This document shows positions 27,901-34,931 of a stretch of 64,000 nucleotides of DNA, in pieces. Made by a program: the position numbers and the translations under genes. The stretch is from JAJRTE01 sp964418585 (lineage in GTDB: Bacteria; Myxococcota_A; UBA796; JAJRTE01), in contig CAYQMG010000187.1 in the NCBI GenBank assembly GCA_964418585.1, forward strand, positions 12,920 to 76,919. The letters are read 5' to 3'. How positions within the stretch are numbered: position 1 is the first letter of the stretch; each line of letters starts with the position of its first letter. Below the pieces are notes generated by a model that worked only from the letters and a program-made list of their open reading frames with translations, was not told where the DNA came from and searched no databases.

Positions 27901-28032
27901 GACCAGGCCCGGGCTGCACTTGGCGGGCGCCTGGCCGGCCCGAACGTGTCTCCGGAACAGTTGCGGGTGTTTCTGGAAAGGGTGGAGGCGGGCCGTGCCG
28001 ACCGTGCGAGCGGGCGGCGGTTGGCCGGATAG
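18985..28032 (+). CDS. FAAL - type I PKS - thioester reductase megasynthase
   Basis: 3015 residues, start preceded by AGGGGGTAGG. Order: fatty acyl-AMP ligase (1-600; YTSGSTGTPKGVM, GRLKDLIVIRGRNHYPQDIE); ACP1 (Ser673 in GLDSKE); ketosynthase (730-1160; Cys903, His1038, His1078); acyltransferase (1260-1570; GHSMGE with Ser1355; the specificity region reads AGHS, so extender choice is open); dehydratase (1620-1900; His1662 in ADHQVQG); ketoreductase with structural subdomain (1930-2380; GGLGSLG, Tyr2350); ACP2 (Ser2516 in GMDSLT); NAD(P)H reductase (2640-3000; TGAAGFLGG, Tyr2804, Lys2808). There is no enoylreductase and no thioesterase. Predicted chemistry: load a free fatty acid as adenylate, add one extender, reduce and dehydrate, release as a 2-enal or allylic alcohol. 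All visible catalytic residues are intact. A phosphopantetheinyl transferase must come from elsewhere. Confidence 0.95.
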   Translation: MSDRIKQTNPVIQSDEATLVHVLRRRSEGQAAELACVHLVDGRGKEVRLTYAELDGWARRVGAFLQERGATGRPVLLVYPPGTDFLIGFLGCLYAGAIATPTYPPDPRRIARTLPRFQAIVSDSGAAMVLTTRALKQMASQLFQAAPELEALEWAAADGLPVGLEESWSDLDLDADELGLLQYTSGSTGTPKGVMVTHRNLMLNFRVLTEKFETPEGSVALTWLPNYHDMGLIDGLLRPLYAGQTCVFMSPIAFLKQPIRWLEAITKWRAVVSGGPNFAYDLCVKQITEAQLERLDLSSWTSAYNGAEPVRAETLERFARVFEPVGFRAEAAWPCYGLAEATLFVTGGGKREPPQVLRVSKQALSRHEVMPVPADSPDGIDLVGCGTSSVERLLIVDPETREPCPPFRVGEVWLSGPSIAVGYWERPDATRETFEARLADGDGPFMRTGDLGFLRDDGELFITGRLKDLIVIRGRNHYPQDIERTVEKAAPEAIRPGCGAAFSVDVAGEERLVVVHELERRYAEVAFGGKERRQPDPAVDAFTPDQHTPPSPGELTQAIRRAIAEQHDLQVHAVVLIQAGSVPKTSSGKIRRKACRADFLGGKLKVLHRWEARQEVTEARRLEDASATVPRLQPGRVEREIRQWLAERLEERLRLPAGTVEADEPFASYGLDSKEAVLLTGDLEAWLGVELPATVMYDHPTVARLARYLGTQALDRSASASGSTQGAPADKDEPIAVIGIGCRFPGASNPEEFWRLLTEARDATREVPRDRWKVEEVYDPDPSAPGKAVTARGGFLDQVDGFDPHFFSISPREAERMDPQQRLLLEVAWEALEDAGLRPRELMGTPTGVFIGISNSDYSRILFSDRDRIDAYFGTGSAFSIAANRLSYFFDLRGPSMSIDTACSSSLLAVHEAVKSLRSGESTLAIAGGVNAILTPDITINFSKAGVMAPDGRCKTFDAAADGYARSEGAGVVILKPLSRALEDGDPVHAVLLGSAANNDGRTNGLMAPNGVAQAEVLKQAYARAGVSPGEVHYIETHGTGTALGDPIEVQAIGAVVGQDRPADRPCAIGAVKSLIGHLEAAAGIAGFIKVVLALKHRRIPPSRKVQTPNPRIPFDRLPVKVQQTLEPWPAPPGTGLAGVSSFGFGGTNVHVVLQEPPAKPPARAPRRHGPQSHLLVLSAATPGALRDAADRFARFVVTGGTEAALEDLCYTAALRREALTHRLSVVVESHRDAAEKLRKLVAGESVNDLFQARPIPEESRRVVFLCPGQGPQWIGMGRDLMATEPVFRERMEACDALLTRMFGWSLLDALSADEGSSRLHETEVTQPALFAIQVSLAALWQSWGVYPDLVIGHSMGEVAAATIAGAIDLETGIRIIHHRGKVMQRVSGQGAMAAVALSLEEAREALEGFEGKLSVAANNGPASCSVSGDPEALTRFLADLEAREVFHRRLKVDLAGHSPHMDRLMDPLVEAIGDVQTRTPRIPIVSTVTTEEAGEETFRASYWARNLREPVLFHTVLVKHATRGHPVFVEMSPHPTLLNAVEDAIAQAGGTAHALPSIRRKEPERRSMLASLGALHCLGVPVDFRPLFSDAAQCVALPGYPWQRKRFWFDVREQAGDRGRGRGAERRHPLVGTHVALASRPGHHCWDVRLDLEDVPFIADHQVQGVVVFPATAYLEMVQAAVAEHLGARHTELSEVTFDKAMFLGPGSARQVQLEMTPAETRGTFRFEVFSRPDGEPDAPWVRHVHGSLNLAARPRSERPPRERPAGASDLEGLRQTLVHRKDGARHYAACSARGVQYGPAFQGVDEIWRGKEEALGRVVLPEQAGRGRTRYLVHPALFDACLQVMAVFLPEDVADPSSYLPVHLDRLRVMSPPSGVVWSHVVARGLDRPDPGKEPEQLVADVRLLDESGRVLVEVEGFTVQRLDRSAMGTPVRSDWCYDLSWRSRPSLVSVGDPVPVAGVEGEHWLVLADESGVGRRVCRALRDAGARCWEVWAGHPAPGAGPDSVTVDPERPGALKELVERLSAESGRGFDRILDLWSLDMGAAEQLSADDLQREEVARCRQVVELVQAATLEPGAGNSGERTGATGGVVWVVTRSAQPAGGALVEPAQAVLWGLGRGLAHEAPGVWGGLVDLGPEPVPEDATHVLSAVMEGGDDTETAFRGESRWVSRLVRRPVPGICPAPTLSADGTYLVTGGLGSLGLKIARWLVDHGAGHLVLTGRSAPEDRTEWEVSAALGLEPAASLVRLEAAGARVTTVRVDAADEAGMASVFQRIDREGPPLRGIVHAAGVVTTRGLGELDEDELAHLFRPKVMGAWILHRLSLDQALDFFILFSSAAATWGSRMLAHYGAANHFLDALAHHRRALGLPGLSVDWAMWGESGMATQSDNARMLRNMGLNPMPPDEALRVLEQLLAVNAVQVTVAAVDWQVFKPMYEQQPRRKLLEDLEIAEEAGAGAATAEDSGTLVDRLQEEHDVSARADLVTAFVAELAAGALGVGPEDLDLRAPLTTLGMDSLTASELRNRIQAGSGVRINVVHLLRGDSVEQVAAEVLQGLDTRLEHSATSGAGDAGVPVASGASSPAGAGEGPGLEGEASRSDQRINPVAIGTGRGGEVDADAEVAALMTPELEPSQARPWTGTAPRHLLLTGAAGFLGGPLLAELCRDRQARVTCLVRGPDQATARARVIGNLAACGLLDPSLEARLEVIPGDLASPSLGLDEATWSALAREVDGIVHAGFLVNFLFSYEDLRATNVLGTRELLRLATTERVKPFHFVSSFSVFLTPENAGKVVLEEDIPFPGPGGYRESKRVCEALVRAAGEQGLPVAIHRPPFITWDTRTGRYNERDFLIQLLLGCLELGVAPEVEPLFHMTPVDVVAAAIAALVRDPRSPGRAYNILGDETGTVWPDLVRMLNQVGARLESAPFDAWREQVRSAPGNPLYQFFPGSARGESDRGAAVLALFDRSTMPARVAADQARAALGGRLAGPNVSPEQLRVFLERVEAGRADRASGRRLAG

Positions 28033-28074
28033 GGAAGGGGGTGCGCGGTAGTATTGGGGGGCGACCTCGGGGGA

Positions 28075-31000
28075 CTAGCGGTCGCGCGTGCGATTTCGGC
28101 GGCTGCGGCGCAAGGATGCGGTCACGGGGAGGGCGAGGAACAGGAACCAGGTGCCGAGTCCCGGGGGCGCCGTGGGGGTGCTCCTGCATGAACATCCGCC
28201 GGCGGTGGAATCACTTTCGAACGATACGCTCGAGTCATCGTCCCCGGTCTCATCGTCTCCGGTGTCGGTCGGGGTGGGCGTGACCGCGGTGTCGTCGTCC
28301 CCGACCGGTTCCGTGTCGTCGTCACCCGGGTATGGTGTGGGCGTGACTGCGGGCGTGGTCGACCCGCCATCCACGGTCCCGTCGCAGTCGTCGTCGACGC
28401 CGTTGTCCGGGACCTCCTCCTGGCCCGGATTGACCAGGGGGTCGGTGTCGTCACAGTCACCCTGGTCGGGCGTGTACCCGTCGCCGTCCTGGTCGAGTTC
28501 GGCCGGTTCGTCGGCCTGGCCGTCGCAGTCGTTGTCGATGCCGTCCGCGACCTCGTCCGCACCAGGGTTGACCAGGGCGTTTGCGTCGTCGCAGTCTCCG
28601 TCCAGTTCCGAGTAGCCGTCTCCGTCGTCGTCGAACGCCTCGGTACCCTCGTCGATCGTGCCGTCACAGTCATTGTCCACGCCGTCCGGTTGTTCCTCGA
28701 TGCCCGGAGAGGCGTACGGGTTTGCGTCGTCGCAGTCTCCGTCGTTTTCGGAGTAGCCGTCTCCGTCGTCGTCGAACGCTTCGGTCCCGTCATCGACCAT
28801 CCCGTCACAGTCGTTGTCGATACCGTCCTCGAGTTCCTCGGCTGCAGGGTTGCGGGCCGGATCGGCGTCGTCGCAGTCGCCGTCGTTTTCGGAGTAGCCG
28901 TCCCCGTCGTCATCGAAGGCCGCGGTACCCTCGTCGGCGGTGCCGTCGCAGTCATTGTCGATGCCGTCTTCGATCTCGAGGGCGTCGGGGTAGGTGGCGG
29001 GGTTGGTGTCGTCGCAATCGCCCTCCAGTTCAGAGAACCCGTCTCCGTCATCGTCGATGGGATCGGGATCCTCGTCGATCTCTCCATCGCAGTCGTTGTC
29101 CAGTCCGTCTCCGAGTTCGATCGCTTCCGGGTAGACGTTGGTATTGGTATCGTCGCAGTCGCCGTCGTTTTCGGAGTAGCCGTCCCCGTCGTCATCGAAC
29201 GCCTCGGTACCTTCATCGGCGGTGCCATCGCAGTCGTTGTCCACCTCGTCCACCACCTCGTCGGCTCCGGGGTAGGTGTCGGGGTCGGCGTCGTCGCAAT
29301 CCCCGTCGTTCTCGGTCACACCGTCGCCGTCGTCGTCGTAGAACGTGGTGCCCTCGTCGGCGGTGCCGTCGCAGTCGTCGTCGATCCCGTTGACCACCTC
29401 CTCGGCCCCGGGGTAGATGTTGGGGTTCCCATCGTTGCAATCGCCTTCCTCTTCGGAGAGCCCGTCGCCGTCGTCGTCGTAGATGGGGGTGCCGTCGTCC
29501 ACCAGGCCGTCACAGTCGTCGTCCACCCCGTTCTGGACCTCCTGGGCGCCGGGGAACACGTGGCTGTCCGCGTCGTTGCAATCCCCTTCCAGTTCGGTGA
29601 CACCGTCGCCGTCGTCGTCGTAGGCGTTGGTGCCCTCGTCGATGGTGCCGTCGCAGTCGTCGTCGAGGCCGTTTTCCACCTCACTGCCGGCCGGGTTGAT
29701 GTCCGGGTCGGCGTCGTCACAATCGCCCTCGTTTTCGGAGTATCCGTCGCCGTCGTCGTCGTAGACTTCGGTGCCGTTGTCCACGATTCCGTCGCAGTCT
29801 TGGTCCACGCCGTCTGCCACCTCGAGCGCCGCCGGGTGAACCTCCGGGTCGTCGTCGTTGCAGTCGCCCTTGGCTTCGGTGTATCCGTCGCCGTCGTCAT
29901 CGTAGAATTCGGTACCCTCGTCCACGGTGCCGTCGCAGTCGTCGTCGCGGACGTTGGGGATTTCTTCTGCGCCCGGGAAGATGGTGGCGTCGGTATCGTC
30001 GCAGTCGCCGTCGTTTTCGGAGTATCCGTCGCCGTCGTCGTCATAGGCGTTGGTGCCCTCGTCGACGGTGCCGTCGCAGTCGTCGTCGATGCCGTTCTCG
30101 AGTTCGGTTGCGCCTGGGTGGTACTCGGGGGCGGTGTCGTCGCAGTCGCCGTCGTTTTCGGAGTATCCGTCGCCGTCGTCGTCGTATGCGTTGGTGCCCT
30201 CGTCGACGGTGCCGTCGCAGTCGTCATCGATGCCGTTCTCGAGTTCGGTTGCCCCTGGGACCACGGTCGGGTCGTCGTCGTCGCAGTCGCCGTCGTTTTC
30301 GGAGTATCCGTCGCCGTCGTCATCGTATGCGTTGGTGCCCTCGTCGACGGTGCCGTCGCAGTCGTCGTCGATGCCGTTTTCGAGTTCCGTTGCGCCGGGG
30401 TGGTATTCGGGGGCGTTGTCGTTGCAGTCACCCTCCTCTTCGGAGTATCCATCGCCGTCGTCATCGTAGAGGGGGGTGCCCTCGTCGACGGTGCCGTCGC
30501 AGTCGTTGTCGATCTGGTCCGGGAGTTCCTCGGCGTCCGGGTAGGTGGTGGGGTCGTCGTCGTCGCAGTCCCCATCGCTTTCTGCGAACCCGTCTCCGTC
30601 ATCGTCGTAGAGGGTGGTGCCCTCGTCGACGGTGCCGTCGCAGTCGTTGTCGAAGTGATCGGGGAGTTCCTCGGCGTCTGGATAGGTGTAGGGGTTGCCG
30701 TCGTCGCAGTCCCCGTTGACCTCGGACAGGCCGTCGCCGTCGTCGTCGTAGATTTCGGTGCCGTCGTCGACCAGGCCGTTGCAGTCGTCGTCGATGCCGT
30801 TCACGATTTCGGTGGCGTTGGGGTGGATGTCGGGGTCGGCCACGTTGCAGTCGCCCTGGGAAACCTGGTATCCATCCCCGTCGTAGTCGATGGGCACGAT
30901 GACCGCAGTGCCCGCCGCGCCGGCAGAGGCGAGGTCGCACCCGGCGCCGACCGCACCTCCTTGCACGTCGAATCGGCCGCCCACCTGACCGGCGTCATGG

Positions 31001-31779
31001 AAGATCTTGATACGTCCCCCCCCGCCTCCGCCGCCAAAGTCGTCGGCGACCGCGCCGTCCCCGCCTCGAGCCTGGGCCACGCCGGTGAAGATGAGGGTGC
31101 CGGCCTTGATCAGGATACCGCCGCCTGCGCCGCCGCCCGGTGCGTCGCCGTCCGCCGGGACGCCCGGTGCCCCGTTCGCGCTCAGGGTTCCAGCAATGTC
31201 GATGTCGTCCGCACGCAGCACGATGGCGCCGCCACCGTTGCCCCCGGGGCCGTCATCGCCGCCGTCTCGAGTCCCCGAGGAGCCACCGGCCGCTCCCCGG
31301 TCGATGTCTTCCCTTTTCGCGGTGCCGTACGCACTCCCTCCCGCGCCTTCGGCCCGCTTGCAGTCGTCGTTCGCACCGCCGCCGCCATCGCCGCCATAGG
31401 CGCCCCCACCACCCGCGTCCCAACAACATGCGCCGCCGCGGCCCCCACCGTCCGAGTTGGGAGGGGCCTCGCCGGGGCGACCAACAATCCCCCGATAACC
31501 CGCCCCGTCCGCAATGATGGACGAGGTCTCGTCCACGACGATATTCCGGGCATTGATGGTGAGGATCCCCGTGGCCGGGTCCCCGTCGTAGGGTTGGACC
31601 CGAACGACCGCACCGTTTCGGAGGATCACCTGGTCATAGGTGACCTCACCGGATAGAATGACCTCCTCGCCGTCCACCACCAGGTCCTCGGCCAGGGCCG
31701 AGGCCGTCCAGGCGGCGAGCAGCAGCGGCACGGCGCTCGAGGCCGCCAGATGTTTTCGCGATAGTCGAGTTGCGCCCAT
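28075..31779 (-). CDS. Surface protein with 18 MopE-type repeats and myxobacterial-type C-terminal sorting tail
   Basis: 1234 residues. ATG 31779 follows AGGAGGT at good spacing; it opens a Sec signal peptide (LLLAAWTASALA, cleavage before EDLV). Residues about 35-290 form a glycine-rich beta-helical domain with several cysteines. Then come 18 tandem units of about 47 residues (YDDDGDGYSENDGDCDDxDP...PGxxEIxNGIDDDCDGTVDEGT), each with two acidic loops, so some 36 potential calcium sites. A Thr/Pro/Asp linker (GDDDTEPVGDDDTAVTPTP) precedes a tail with a GGCSC motif, a hydrophobic span ending WFLFLALP and an Arg-rich end, the pattern of MYXO-CTERM-like sorting signals. Probably a calcium-stiffened stalk on the cell surface. 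Convergent with the megasynthase, 42 bases apart. Confidence 0.9.
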   Translation of the reverse strand: MGATRLSRKHLAASSAVPLLLAAWTASALAEDLVVDGEEVILSGEVTYDQVILRNGAVVRVQPYDGDPATGILTINARNIVVDETSSIIADGAGYRGIVGRPGEAPPNSDGGGRGGACCWDAGGGGAYGGDGGGGANDDCKRAEGAGGSAYGTAKREDIDRGAAGGSSGTRDGGDDGPGGNGGGAIVLRADDIDIAGTLSANGAPGVPADGDAPGGGAGGGILIKAGTLIFTGVAQARGGDGAVADDFGGGGGGGRIKIFHDAGQVGGRFDVQGGAVGAGCDLASAGAAGTAVIVPIDYDGDGYQVSQGDCNVADPDIHPNATEIVNGIDDDCNGLVDDGTEIYDDDGDGLSEVNGDCDDGNPYTYPDAEELPDHFDNDCDGTVDEGTTLYDDDGDGFAESDGDCDDDDPTTYPDAEELPDQIDNDCDGTVDEGTPLYDDDGDGYSEEEGDCNDNAPEYHPGATELENGIDDDCDGTVDEGTNAYDDDGDGYSENDGDCDDDDPTVVPGATELENGIDDDCDGTVDEGTNAYDDDGDGYSENDGDCDDTAPEYHPGATELENGIDDDCDGTVDEGTNAYDDDGDGYSENDGDCDDTDATIFPGAEEIPNVRDDDCDGTVDEGTEFYDDDGDGYTEAKGDCNDDDPEVHPAALEVADGVDQDCDGIVDNGTEVYDDDGDGYSENEGDCDDADPDINPAGSEVENGLDDDCDGTIDEGTNAYDDDGDGVTELEGDCNDADSHVFPGAQEVQNGVDDDCDGLVDDGTPIYDDDGDGLSEEEGDCNDGNPNIYPGAEEVVNGIDDDCDGTADEGTTFYDDDGDGVTENDGDCDDADPDTYPGADEVVDEVDNDCDGTADEGTEAFDDDGDGYSENDGDCDDTNTNVYPEAIELGDGLDNDCDGEIDEDPDPIDDDGDGFSELEGDCDDTNPATYPDALEIEDGIDNDCDGTADEGTAAFDDDGDGYSENDGDCDDADPARNPAAEELEDGIDNDCDGMVDDGTEAFDDDGDGYSENDGDCDDANPYASPGIEEQPDGVDNDCDGTIDEGTEAFDDDGDGYSELDGDCDDANALVNPGADEVADGIDNDCDGQADEPAELDQDGDGYTPDQGDCDDTDPLVNPGQEEVPDNGVDDDCDGTVDGGSTTPAVTPTPYPGDDDTEPVGDDDTAVTPTPTDTGDDETGDDDSSVSFESDSTAGGCSCRSTPTAPPGLGTWFLFLALPVTASLRRSRRNRTRDR
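28368..30894 (-). repeat. 18 x 141-bp tandem coding repeat
   Basis: Each unit encodes one D-x-D-G-D-G / GDCDD / DNDCDGT cassette of 47 residues. Units 4-7 (about 29.9-30.45 kb) are nearly identical at DNA level (repeated GAGTATCCGTCGCCGTCGTC and TTCTCGAGTTC), pointing to recent duplication; outer units have drifted. Because 141 is a multiple of three, copy-number change keeps the frame. Confidence 0.85.
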
Positions 31780-31837
31780 TACCAACCTCCTGATGAAGTA
31801 CGGAAGACCTCCAATGACACAAACGGCAGGCGTCTTC

Positions 31838-31866
31838 ATGTTATCATTCAAGTTGAAACATTTCAA
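31838..31866 (-). promoter_or_regulatory. Promoter of the 18-repeat surface protein
   Basis: TTGAAA (31866-31861), a 17-base spacer and TAACAT (31843-31838), about 60 bases before the ATG at 31779. The element lies in an AT-rich stretch between divergent genes. Confidence 0.55.
31847..31866. promoter_or_regulatory. Operator-like overlapping inverted repeats
   Basis: TTCAA-g-TTGAA (31847-31857) and TTGAAA-ca-TTTCAA (31853-31866) share their middle arm and cover the -35 box and spacer of the promoter above. This is the arrangement expected for a repressor or a switch acting on one or both divergent genes. Confidence 0.4.
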
Positions 31867-31914
31867 TGACCATGTGAAGCGATTGGCGTGGGCAACAACA
31901 AGGGGGGAGGGCCG

Positions 31915-32919
31915 ATGAAGGACTTGCTGGAACGGCGCCGAAACCGGGGAATCACCATGGACCGGGGACGCAACCCCACCCCGTGGGTCCAGGCCGCTCT
32001 GGCCCTCATTCGCGCCGGATCCCGCACCATGCCACCCCCCCTGCCCGTGGACTCGAGAACCTACCTGTTCCCGTCACCCAGGCGCATCCAGGCCGGACCG
32101 GTCACGCTCGGTTTGCTCCAGTGGCCTTCGGACGGGCCAACCTTGCTCCTCGTCCACGGGCTGAATGCAAACGCCTGGATCTGGGCACGCACGGCCTGCT
32201 TGCTGAGTCCCGAACGCAACGTCCTCGCCATGGACCAGCGCGGCCACGGCCGCAGCGACGTGCCTCCGGCGGGCCACTACAGCCTCGCACACACCTCGAC
32301 AGACCTGGAACAGCTCCTCGACGCTCTCGATCTCGACCAGGTGGACCTGGCTGGACATTCGTGGGGCGGCCTGGTGGTGGCCCATTTCGCAGCCACACGA
32401 CCAGAACGGGTTCGGAGCCTCATCCTGGCCGATCCGGTACTTCCTCAGGGCCTGAATCGGATCTACCGGGCGCTCGACGCAGTGCTGGACGCTCTGTTCG
32501 CCGCGGAACGCGGACCGTTTCCGGATGAGGCGAGCTGGTGGAACGCCTACCATCTCATCGAGTTCCTCTTCCGGGACGACCCCATGGACCGACGATTCTG
32601 GAAGGAGAATTTTGTGCGCCGTCCGGATGGTTCATTTCACCACCGGTTGCCAGATGACGCCTTCGAGGAGATCCTCTACCGAACCCTCATGAGCGACGTT
32701 CGCGCACAGGTGCGCGGGATCCGGTGCCCCGTCCTCCTCATGAAAGCGACCGCAACCATCAACTTCCTCCCGGGAGAACTCTGGTGGACGAGGCGACACC
32801 TGTTCCCTCGAGAAGTCACCATCGCGGGCAGCCATTCGTTCATTCACGCCAACCCGGTGGACAGTGCGCGGGCCATGCGGGCGTTCCTGCACGAGACATC
32901 GCCGGTCCGGAGACGTTGA
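31915..32919 (+). CDS. Alpha/beta hydrolase
   Basis: 334 residues. The ATG at 31915 follows GGGGGGAGGG; a GTG at 31888 is in frame but has no site. Classical fold: oxyanion segment VHGLNANAW, MDQRGHGRSD, nucleophile elbow GHSWGG (Ser149), acid in the LLMKATATINF region, and catalytic His in GSHSFIHANP. A lid region sits at about 175-250. No signal peptide. Family members are esterases, epoxide or haloalkane hydrolases and C-C hydrolases; no substrate can be assigned. It is divergent from the 18-repeat surface protein and convergent with the radical SAM gene. Confidence 0.85.
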   Translation: MKDLLERRRNRGITMDRGRNPTPWVQAALALIRAGSRTMPPPLPVDSRTYLFPSPRRIQAGPVTLGLLQWPSDGPTLLLVHGLNANAWIWARTACLLSPERNVLAMDQRGHGRSDVPPAGHYSLAHTSTDLEQLLDALDLDQVDLAGHSWGGLVVAHFAATRPERVRSLILADPVLPQGLNRIYRALDAVLDALFAAERGPFPDEASWWNAYHLIEFLFRDDPMDRRFWKENFVRRPDGSFHHRLPDDAFEEILYRTLMSDVRAQVRGIRCPVLLMKATATINFLPGELWWTRRHLFPREVTIAGSHSFIHANPVDSARAMRAFLHETSPVRRR

Positions 32920-32924
32920 GCGCG

Positions 32925-32952
32925 CCGGTCGGGCATGGCGGGGCGCGACCGG
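32925..32952. terminator. Stem-loop between convergent genes
   Basis: CCGGTCG (32925-32931) pairs with CGACCGG (32946-32952) across a 14-base loop, just after the hydrolase stop and ahead of the radical SAM gene's stop. It lacks a T-run, so it may only be an mRNA-end hairpin. Confidence 0.25.
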
Positions 32953-32998
32953 GTTGCTCGAGACCCGAACGTGCACCCGGCAGAAGGTTGCGCGGGGA

Positions 32999-34537
32999 CT
33001 ACTGTGTGATCAGGGAGCGGAGATTGAGCCAGCGCCGGAGCAGGGCCACACTCATTTCTCCCTTGAGCACCATTTCCATGGCGATGGTGGACATCTTGAT
33101 GAGGTTGGCTGCCTGAGCGGCGGCCACCAGCACCCCCACGTGACGACGGGCATGCTCACTTCGGGATAGCCGCTTCAGGAGGGGCTTGGGCACGAAGTCC
33201 TTGGATACCAGCACCAGGAGTGCGATCCAGAACGTCTCCTCTCGAGGACGCGGGTAGGAAAGGTCCACCCGAAACTGGGTAAACACCTTCTTGGCTCGCC
33301 CCTCCACGTCGTCCGCCGTGGCCAGCCCCTCTTTCAGGAATCGCGTCGTCAAGTCCGTGCCCGGATAGAGCGTCAGCGAGAATAGATAGAGTTCATAGGG
33401 GCGCGGAATCTGCAGCAGAAGATCGAACAACCGACGCCGATCCTCCTCGGTCGCAACCGGATCATCCATGATCACCTGGTAGCACGCCTTGAGCCTCAGT
33501 CGATGCAACACCGACGCCGCCTTCAAAACGTCCTCGGTCGTCTCCTTCCGGTTGTACCACGTCCGCGCCACCCGCTCACTCGTCTCCACCCCGATGGCCA
33601 CGGAGTCCAACCCGACCGCCTTCAGCTTGCGCAGGTTCCGCTCACTGTAAAACGTGGGGTGCAGGTGACACTCGAACGGCAGTCCCACACGGGCCGCATA
33701 CGCTTCGCAGAATTCGTCCACCCAGTCCCGGTCCAATGGGAAAATCTCGTCGTCGAACCGGATACGCTTCAACTTGGGGAGATGTTTCTTGGCATAGACC
33801 AGTTCGTCGATCACGTTGGCCACACTGCGACGGCGATACCGGTATCCGCCCGGATACACCTTGTTCAACATGGTGTTGATGCAAAAGCTGCAACGACTGT
33901 AGAGACACCCCCTCGAGGCCATGATCAGGTACATCCGGTCATTTCGGCCTGGATCGCCCCGCTTCACCCGGTGTCCATCGAGGTAGAACTTGTCCTCGTG
34001 GCTGTGGTAGTCCTTGAAGGGTAGGGAGTCGAGGTCGGTGCACAGAGGCGCCACCTCGTTGCGCACCACGCCGTGCTCGGTTCTGACCCAGAAGTTGGGA
34101 ATGTCTTCGGGAACCCTTCGCTCGGCGGCAAACCGGTCCACGAACTGAGCCAACGCCTGCTCCGCTTCGCCCACGCACACCGCATCTGCAGCCTGGATAC
34201 ATTCGTCCGGGACGGACGTGGCGTGGATGCCGCCCCAGATGATGGGCACCCCCACGTCCCGACGGATCCGTTCGGTCATGTGCACGGCGATGTCGATGAA
34301 GGCGGATGCTCGCACACTGAGCCCGACCAGGTCGACGTTGCGGTCCTGGAGGACAGCGGAAAGGTTGGCCAGTTCTTTTTCTGAAGGCCACTCGATCCGA
34401 TTGTTGATCCAATCCTTGAAGTAGATCTCGGTGACCTTGTGCCCGTTGCGGCGCAGCACCGCGGCCAGGGTTCGGATTCCACTGTTTTCGATAACGTAGA
34501 GAGAGACGAGCGCTACATGAATTGACGGCATGGGCAT
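32999..34537 (-). CDS. B12-binding-domain radical SAM protein with CX4CX2C cluster motif
   Basis: 512 residues from ATG 34537 (a second ATG lies two codons on; the frame stays open upstream without conserved sequence). Residues 5-145 are a cobalamin-binding-like domain (VDLVGLSVRASAF, PIIWGGIHATSVPDE, VCVGEAEQAL). The radical SAM domain follows (about 200-440). The iron-sulfur motif is CLYSRCSFC (Cys211, Cys216, Cys219), one residue longer than the usual CX3CX2C. Later landmarks are normal: IRFDDEIFPLD, AIGVETSERV, YQVIMDDP. The cobalamin-binding DxHxxG motif is not seen, so corrinoid binding is uncertain. Such proteins methylate or rearrange unactivated carbons in lipid or natural-product pathways; target unknown. 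Convergent with the hydrolase. Confidence 0.85.
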   Translation of the reverse strand: MPMPSIHVALVSLYVIENSGIRTLAAVLRRNGHKVTEIYFKDWINNRIEWPSEKELANLSAVLQDRNVDLVGLSVRASAFIDIAVHMTERIRRDVGVPIIWGGIHATSVPDECIQAADAVCVGEAEQALAQFVDRFAAERRVPEDIPNFWVRTEHGVVRNEVAPLCTDLDSLPFKDYHSHEDKFYLDGHRVKRGDPGRNDRMYLIMASRGCLYSRCSFCINTMLNKVYPGGYRYRRRSVANVIDELVYAKKHLPKLKRIRFDDEIFPLDRDWVDEFCEAYAARVGLPFECHLHPTFYSERNLRKLKAVGLDSVAIGVETSERVARTWYNRKETTEDVLKAASVLHRLRLKACYQVIMDDPVATEEDRRRLFDLLLQIPRPYELYLFSLTLYPGTDLTTRFLKEGLATADDVEGRAKKVFTQFRVDLSYPRPREETFWIALLVLVSKDFVPKPLLKRLSRSEHARRHVGVLVAAAQAANLIKMSTIAMEMVLKGEMSVALLRRWLNLRSLITQ

Positions 34538-34931
34538 GATTCCACAGCGACGACAATGACGACAGCAACGAGCAACCCGACCCGGCGGCACGGAAAAAGG
34601 CAGCTCCAAACGACCGGTCCACCCATCGATGATTAACGTAGAACCGGGCTGATGTCCAGTGAACGGAGGCAATCCGCAGGTTCTTCTCGAGATTCCTCAT
34701 GCTGGTTCCCATCCTGGTGGCGGCGGGGGGATTCGGCCGGGACGGTGAGGCCCCGGGCTCACGAAAGGGGGCCTCGAGACCCTGGAACAGGGGGCGCCGG
34801 CAGGGGCCTGCTCTGTGCATTCAGGCGCGTAACGGAAGGGATGTCGACGGGAAACTGCGCGAACGGGAGACCGGTGTGCGGAGAGCGCCGGGAAGGGCGG
34901 GCAGGATCGATCTCGAGGGTCTGTCGAGGGC
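34538..34931. other. Non-coding gap, radical SAM / lipoprotein
   Basis: 394 bases. No gene, RNA or convincing promoter. A TACGTT with TTCACT upstream on the minus strand (around 34630-34660) is too weak to call. One CTCGAG palindrome lies at 34912-34917. Confidence 0.45.

Noticed and set aside
28368..30894. CRISPR array or satellite DNA
   Set aside because: Repeats are 141 bp with no unique spacers and encode an unbroken protein.
28690..31656. Plus-strand open frame of 988 codons with Val-rich repeats
   Set aside because: Antisense to the 141-bp repeats; a multiple-of-three repeat keeps all frames open. The minus-strand protein has the signal peptide, ribosome site and sorting tail.
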